A DNA stretch of 64,000 nucleotides. Source: Candidatus Zixiibacteriota bacterium (lineage in GTDB: Bacteria > Zixibacteria > MSB-5A5 > GN15 > FEB-12). The stretch is taken from NCBI GenBank assembly GCA_024280215.1, contig JAJRQO010000036.1, positions 62,001-126,000 of the forward strand, read 5' to 3'. The position numbers were made by a program, and so were the translations under genes. This document shows, piece after piece, positions 60,140 through 64,000 of this stretch. Below the pieces are notes generated by a model that searched no databases, was not told where the DNA came from, and was given only the letters and a program-made list of their open reading frames with translations. Each line of letters starts with the position of its first letter. Within the stretch, counting starts at the first letter, position 1.

Positions 60140-60858
60140 GGACATGTCGCTTGCCCCTTTTCCCATGTCAATACTGATTGTTTATTGGCTCTTACAAAAA
60201 TAGTCATATCTGCGTCAGTAAAATAATATGCTTTTATTATATCAGGGTTCATACAAGTAACTACAAGTTCTTGATACGTTCCTATCTCACTTACAACTAA
60301 GTTCTTATCCCAATTAATTCCTGTCCAAACATTTTCCATAACCCAAAACTGTTTATTTTTCTTTTGTAGAAAATCAGTAGCAGAAACACCACTTCCTTTT
60401 AATAAAACATCGTATTTGCCTTTTAAAGTCTTTTTTATTTCTAAAGCTTTAGGATTACCATTTTCAGCACCCCATTGAGGGTAATAAGTTATCTCAGCGG
60501 TATAATTACCACTCGGTAATTTTTTATATGCTGAATTCAGAACAACAGTCTGTATAGAATCTTTTAAAACTACTTTTTCAGAATATCCAATATATAAATC
60601 ATCTGGGTTTTGGTCTATTAAGTTAATACTTGCCATAACTTCAACTGGTAACGGAATATTAGTATTAATTTCGCATTTCACAACGTATTCTGATATAGAT
60701 GTTGCCGATAATTTAATATAATAATCAACTTTTACGATTTGTTTTGATTCAATTTTTTCTTCAACAATACTTTCTTTTACCATCTCAGTATCGTTATTAT
60801 TACAACCAATCAATAAAATGCAACATGTAAAAAGATTTAAAATTATTATTTTTCTCAT
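60136..60858 (-). CDS. Lipoprotein of unknown function
   Basis: 240 residues from the ATG at 60858, 6 bases after AAGGGA; the start at 60879 includes that site. Lipoprotein signal KIIILNLFTCCILLIGC with lipobox LIGC. The mature part has a linker (NNNDTEMVKESIVEEKIESK) and a beta-sandwich-like middle (YVVKCEINTNIPLPVEVMAS, LPSGNYTAEITYYPQWG). No family recognised. It overlaps the GIY-YIG-like frame by four bases. The region just upstream ends in the IS481 element. Confidence 0.6.
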   Translation of the reverse strand: MRKIIILNLFTCCILLIGCNNNDTEMVKESIVEEKIESKQIVKVDYYIKLSATSISEYVVKCEINTNIPLPVEVMASINLIDQNPDDLYIGYSEKVVLKDSIQTVVLNSAYKKLPSGNYTAEITYYPQWGAENGNPKALEIKKTLKGKYDVLLKGSGVSATDFLQKKNKQFWVMENVWTGINWDKNLVVSEIGTYQELVVTCMNPDIIKAYYFTDADMTIFVRANKQSVLTWEKGQATCP

Positions 60859-60879
60859 TATTTCCCTTAACTTTTTCAT

Positions 60880-60965
60880 AAATTTTTAGCCAATCCACTT
60901 TGAAATAATATAAAGGACTAATGAACCCACCGCAAGAGTAAAAAAGGAACAGGCGAGCTGTACAG
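60880..60965. repeat. Left half of a GGAACAGGC-family hairpin plus target duplication
   Basis: GGAACAGGCGAGCTG (60946-60960) and TACAG (60961-60965). The other half is at 62245-62265. Joining them with one TACAG restores a hairpin with 9-bp arms. Confidence 0.85.
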
Positions 60966-61002
60966 TGTCAAGAGATAGTTTACATTGTGTATCATGACAT
61001 CC
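60966..61002 (+). repeat. IS481 left terminal inverted repeat
   Basis: Starts TGT and ends GTATCATGACATCC; about 28 of 37 positions agree with the right end. Confidence 0.8.
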
Positions 61003-61013
61003 TTAACACTTTA

Positions 61014-62159
61014 TTAGTTTCTGGGAGTCAGCATCGATGCTGATTTCCCGGTTATAATATCTATTTCTCTGATATACATATGTCTGTAACTTACGATAAG
61101 TTTCTTGTCAATCTGTTCTATTCTCACTTGTTGATTCTCTAATGCTTCTGATACAAAATAACGCCGTTGTTTATAAGTGAGACAACCCTGACCGTTTAAC
61201 TCCGACACAACAGCACCCACAGGATATTCCCATCTTTGAGGATTTGGTGTATATGTTTTCCTGCTTGGCAGATAATGTGTATTCGGCGTATTCATATCTA
61301 ATGCCTCATGAGGACGAACATGGTTATATTCATACAGAAAGAATTCAAGAAACTCTTTCCATCTATCAATAGTTTTAGGACGTCCATGATGACAGATATA
61401 CTCATTGAGAGTACGATGAAACCGTTCAACTTTACCCTGTGTCTGAGGATGTCTGATGCCGCTAAAATATAATTTAATCCCTTGATTCATTAAACGAACC
61501 GACAAACGAGTCAAACCATGGTTATTACGGTTACCCCACCAAGGAGAACCGTGATCGGTAAGTATCGCCTCTGGAACACCATAAGTCTCAAAAGCATCGA
61601 CTAAACAAGAGTAAACGGTTTCAGTATCCTGATGGTTGAGAGCATATAACCCGACCATATATCGGCTGTGATCATCCAATAAAGACAACGGATAGCAACG
61701 ACCTCTATCTGAGGGATAGTCACCTTTAAAATCCATCTGCCACAACTCATTAGGAGTAGCACGTTCAAATCGTTTCAAAGCAGGGCGATGAGAGTTTTTT
61801 CGGTCAACTAAATCATTACGTTTTAAAATACGATTGAGAGTGACCACTTTCATATCTATCTTCTCTCGTAATAACAATACCTGAATCTTCTTTGCTCCCC
61901 AACCATAACGATGACGAAGAGCAATAACACGCTGTTCTAATGTGGCTGAAGTCTTATTCGCAATATGATGAGGACGACGAGAAAGCTCCTGAACTTCGCT
62001 TACTTTACCTCTTCTTTTGTAGCGGTTAAACCACAAATAACCAGTAGTACGACTGATTCCAAAACTTTTACATACACGACTGAAATTAACATTTTCTTGA
62101 TTGGCTAATATCACAAATTCTATACGTTTCTCCATAACACTTGACACTTCCCATGGCAT
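61014..62159 (-). CDS. IS481-family transposase
   Basis: 381 residues; internal ATG eight codons on could be the start. N-terminal helix-turn-helix (RVCKSFGISRTTGYLWFNRY), second HTH-like part (RYGWGAKKIQVLLLREKI), then the rve integrase core with the DDE triad: Asp in ELWQMDFKGDYP, Asp in AILTDHGSPWWGN, Glu in QTQGKVERFHRTL. The C-terminal Mu-type beta domain (YPVGAVVSELNGQGCLTYKQ) follows. It cuts and joins the IS ends. Full length without frameshift. Confidence 0.95.
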   Translation of the reverse strand: MPWEVSSVMEKRIEFVILANQENVNFSRVCKSFGISRTTGYLWFNRYKRRGKVSEVQELSRRPHHIANKTSATLEQRVIALRHRYGWGAKKIQVLLLREKIDMKVVTLNRILKRNDLVDRKNSHRPALKRFERATPNELWQMDFKGDYPSDRGRCYPLSLLDDHSRYMVGLYALNHQDTETVYSCLVDAFETYGVPEAILTDHGSPWWGNRNNHGLTRLSVRLMNQGIKLYFSGIRHPQTQGKVERFHRTLNEYICHHGRPKTIDRWKEFLEFFLYEYNHVRPHEALDMNTPNTHYLPSRKTYTPNPQRWEYPVGAVVSELNGQGCLTYKQRRYFVSEALENQQVRIEQIDKKLIVSYRHMYIREIDIITGKSASMLTPRN

Positions 62160-62204
62160 AACAAAACTCCTCTCATTTGAGTCTTAATATACCAAATGTG
62201 TAAG

Positions 62205-62244
62205 GGATGTCATGATACTTTGTGTCAACTATGTTATGATACTA
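62205..62244 (-). repeat. IS481 right terminal inverted repeat
   Basis: GGATGTCATGATAC then tttgtgtcaactatgttatg...; mirror of the left end. Confidence 0.8.
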
Positions 62245-62265
62245 TACAGCGAGCCTGTTCCCTAC
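62245..62265. repeat. Right half of the GGAACAGGC-family hairpin
   Basis: TACAG duplication, then CGAGCCTGTTCCCTAC with the family's CCCTAC end. Confidence 0.85.
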
Positions 62266-62275
62266 AATCAATAAT

Positions 62276-62321
62276 GGCAGAACCGCTAAAGAGCTATAAA
62301 GCTCTTCGGGTTGTGCCCTAC
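62276..62321. repeat. Hairpin repeat, GGCAGAACC family
   Basis: GGCAGAACCGCTAAAGAGCT ... GGGTTGTGCCCTAC. Inner AGAGCT/AGCTCT pairs as well. Confidence 0.65.
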
Positions 62322-62385
62322 TATTACTTACTTTGTCGGGTTTCTCACAATTATATTTTTTGGAATCGGAACCGCGACCTACATT

Positions 62386-63009
62386 TTATTCCATGATTTT
62401 AATGTCTGAATATGAACCGTTTACTTGCAAGGTCACGACCATGTTTTCAGAAGTTCGGTTACGCCAGAACCAACCATGATTACCATCGAAGGCTGCTTCC
62501 ATAGTTCCTTCGTTTCGTTCCATCGAACCTTTTTCATAGTTGTGGTATGAAATTTTCAGAGGTTTTGAGTCAGCGTGAGCATCAAAGTTCGCCTTGCCAC
62601 CATCGGTGAACCAGACAAAATCGACTGTCTCACCCTTAAGCATTGCAAGTTTGATTTCTTTCCCTTCGTCTGGTTGCAAGATGATTTTTATTTCATCTGA
62701 ATTTATATTCTCTGTTGATTTTTCAGTCACTTGCTTTTCTGCTTCTTTAACAAGCTCGGTGATTTCATCTGAATCTGTTTTCATAGCTGCTCTGTCTGAT
62801 GCAGCTTCTTCGGCGAGCGATGTTTTTATTTCGCCCATTTTGAGAAGCCCTATCATGCTACCGACACCTGTCGGGTCGATACCATATTCTGCGGGAAGTA
62901 CCACCGTGACTAATATCACAGCCGCTAAAAAGATTGCAAAGATTGTCGATTTGATAAGTTTTGCCATTGACGGCAATTCGTTGTTTGTTTCAATATTGTT
63001 ATGTGTCAT
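62386..63009 (-). CDS. Transmembrane anchor protein (HupE-associated family)
   Basis: 207 residues. One membrane span (STIFAIFLAAVILVTVVLPA) followed by EYGIDPTGVGSMIGL, a long charged helix and a beta domain (IKLAMLKGETVDFVWFTDGG, TMEAAFDGNHGWFWRNRTSE). This matches the family annotated as transmembrane anchor proteins, known to me from the block AEYGIDPTG and FDGNHGWFWRN. They often sit next to HupE/UreJ membrane proteins, as here (14 bases after it). Biochemical role unknown; the soluble domain faces the periplasm. Confidence 0.8.
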   Translation of the reverse strand: MTHNNIETNNELPSMAKLIKSTIFAIFLAAVILVTVVLPAEYGIDPTGVGSMIGLLKMGEIKTSLAEEAASDRAAMKTDSDEITELVKEAEKQVTEKSTENINSDEIKIILQPDEGKEIKLAMLKGETVDFVWFTDGGKANFDAHADSKPLKISYHNYEKGSMERNEGTMEAAFDGNHGWFWRNRTSENMVVTLQVNGSYSDIKIME

Positions 63010-63022
63010 AATTTATTCCTCT

Positions 63023-63739
63023 TTAGTTAATAAAAAACCCTGTCATTTGGTAACCAACAAAAATAAAACCACCCGCCATCAGAAGTACGTTGGCATTATA
63101 TGCGTGACGGTTGAACGATCCTGAACGACGCCAAAAACTTATAAGTAGTAAAATAATTGCAAGCCCCATAAGTTGCCCTAACTCTACACCAAAGTTAAAA
63201 GCGAAGAGATTTGCAATAAGCCCATCTTCTGAAATTTTGTATTCTAAGATCTTGGTCGCCAGACCAAAACCATGAAACAGCCCGAATATAAGCGTCGCTA
63301 TTTTTGTACTTGGCTGAAAACCAAACCAACTTTTAAAGGCGTTCATATTATCAAGAGCTTTATAGACAATCGAAAACCCGATAATGGCATCGATGAGATA
63401 TGCACTGACACTGATTTCCATCAGTACTCCAGACAAAAGTGTCACGGAATGCCCCACCGCAAAAAGGGTGACATAGATAGAGACATCTTTGAGACGGTAT
63501 AAAAAGAAAATAACGCCGAATAGAAACAGAAGATGGTCATAACCCGTTACCATGTGCTTAGCTCCGAGATAAATAAACGGGATTATCATCCGACCCGAAC
63601 TTTCCTGAATATACCCTTTGTCCCCTTCGGTGACCCCATGGGCGAACGCTTCGGGAATGACAGCGAGCAGAATCGCCATCAGAGTAAACAGAAAGAGATA
63701 ATTATTTTTCTGATATGTGTGTTTTATATAATCAATCAT
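63023..63739 (-). CDS. HupE/UreJ family membrane protein
   Basis: 238 residues. N-terminal signal (YLFLFTLMAILLAVIPEAFA) then His-Gly and about six spans. Family motifs: IYLGAKHMVTGYDHLLFLFG (conserved GxDHLLF), FAVGHSVTLLSG, and IFGLFHGFGLATKI with conserved His. HupE proteins carry nickel or cobalt in hydrogenase/urease clusters, but none of those genes is in the window, so another metal or role is possible. Co-transcribed with the anchor protein downstream. Confidence 0.88.
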   Translation of the reverse strand: MIDYIKHTYQKNNYLFLFTLMAILLAVIPEAFAHGVTEGDKGYIQESSGRMIIPFIYLGAKHMVTGYDHLLFLFGVIFFLYRLKDVSIYVTLFAVGHSVTLLSGVLMEISVSAYLIDAIIGFSIVYKALDNMNAFKSWFGFQPSTKIATLIFGLFHGFGLATKILEYKISEDGLIANLFAFNFGVELGQLMGLAIILLLISFWRRSGSFNRHAYNANVLLMAGGFIFVGYQMTGFFIN

Positions 63740-63807
63740 TAGTTGACCTCATTAAAAGTTTCTTTCATAATAATTCATTTGAATAATGTAGATATTCAAA
63801 GTTGTGT

Positions 63808-63878
63808 CAGTTCCTGATTCAAAATAAAGTAAATTGTGAACTGACACTTTATCGACTGTTCACAATTTTGATAAATCA
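63808..63878 (+). repeat. Approximately 72-base repeat, copy 2
   Basis: TGTCAGTTCC ... GAACTGACAC then gttcacaattttgataaatc. Pairs with copy 1 at 37422-37493 in inverted orientation; arms are the most conserved part. Confidence 0.75.
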
Positions 63879-63910
63879 AAATCAAGAACTGTCGAAACTG
63901 AAAAGCACTG

Positions 63911-63929
63911 GATTCCCATTTTCATGGGA
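63911..63929. repeat. Hairpin GATTCCCAT-TTTC-ATGGGAA
   Basis: Seven-base stem followed by agac. The wording 'ctggattccc...gggaatgac' is a known style of intergenic hairpin repeat in many genomes. Confidence 0.5.
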
Positions 63930-64000
63930 AAGACATTATATCATTTATGAAAGAGATGGAGGTCCACGGGTGATAAAGCTTGTGTGTTGATACCTCTCAA

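Larger units (their letters stand above)
60966..62244 (-). mobile_element. IS481-type insertion sequence, complete, inserted in a hairpin repeat
   Basis: About 1,279 bp with one transposase gene. Ends: left TGTCAAGAGATAGTTTACAT..., right (inward) TAGTATCATAACATAGTTGA.... Both lead into GTATCATGACATCC, so imperfect inverted repeats extend over 37-40 bp. TACAG stands directly on both sides (60961-60965, 62245-62249), a 5-bp target duplication. The gene is intact and the duplication perfect, suggesting a recent insertion. Confidence 0.9.

Noticed and set aside
60966-62244. IS481 element as carrier of the neighbouring lipoprotein and GIY-YIG-like genes
   Set aside because: The target duplication and inverted repeats enclose only the transposase gene; the neighbours lie outside.
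63802-63990. Plus-strand open frame of 62 codons at the window end
   Set aside because: It lies on the approximately 72-base repeat and a hairpin, without ribosome site or domain.

Overview
This AT-rich 64 kb window is most likely chromosomal DNA from a Gram-negative, outer-membrane bacterium of the FCB type (Zixibacteria, Ignavibacteria or a similar candidate phylum). This placement is inference, not a marker-gene result. It rests on a giant secreted protein ending in a type IX-secretion-like sorting tail (motif SQNYPNPFNPTT), on Kdo synthesis genes (kdsA-kdsC-kdsD), on many signal-peptide and lipoprotein genes, and on several genes whose start lacks a Shine-Dalgarno sequence. I saw no phage, plasmid or CRISPR.

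Layout. 1-2.1 kb: the 5' part of a surface lipoprotein gene whose frame is broken at a run of 12 G, then a ComEA-like and a PilM-like gene. 2.2-4.3 kb: coaD and lysS. 4.5-8 kb: envelope proteins, including a YidD-TPR-membrane fusion. 8.1-14.4 kb: fumC, a membrane glycosyltransferase-like TPR protein, rqcH-like NFACT, an Smr protein. 14.8-24.1 kb: a 3,110-residue secreted protein with about 24 cysteine-patterned Ig/cadherin-like repeats, a cohesin/dockerin-like region and a sorting tail. 24.5-37.3 kb: M1 and M48 peptidases, a TIM-barrel-like lipoprotein, class I aldolase, an ABC-2 exporter, a POT transporter, an S9-type hydrolase. 37.6-39.6 kb: asnS and tRNA-Lys. 40.8-48.5 kb: a minus-strand housekeeping run (rnhB, yraN, a degenerate kinase, lon, engB, purA, FKBP) and rsmD. 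49-50.5 kb: a class D beta-lactamase and an exported protein. 50.7-54.7 kb: the classical ffh-rpsP-khpA-rimM-trmD-rplS cluster. 55-64 kb: a YeiH-type transporter lacking a normal start codon, a REP-associated tyrosine transposase (RAYT), the kds operon, a GIY-YIG-like gene with an internal stop, an IS481-type element, and a membrane-anchor/HupE pair.

Two themes stand out. First, intergenic spaces are filled with short hairpin repeats of several families. One family (stem GGCAGACG/CGTCTGCC, foot TGCAC) flanks the RAYT as outward-facing inverted copies and also forms a 25-bp tandem array next to it, so the RAYT and its likely substrates lie together. An IS481 element sits inside a hairpin of another family with a 5-bp target duplication, so the empty site can be read directly. 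Second, the giant protein has a four-cysteine code per repeat. One repeat has lost exactly the second and third cysteines together, which suggests the disulfide pairing, and the repeat array contains an old block duplication of several domains.
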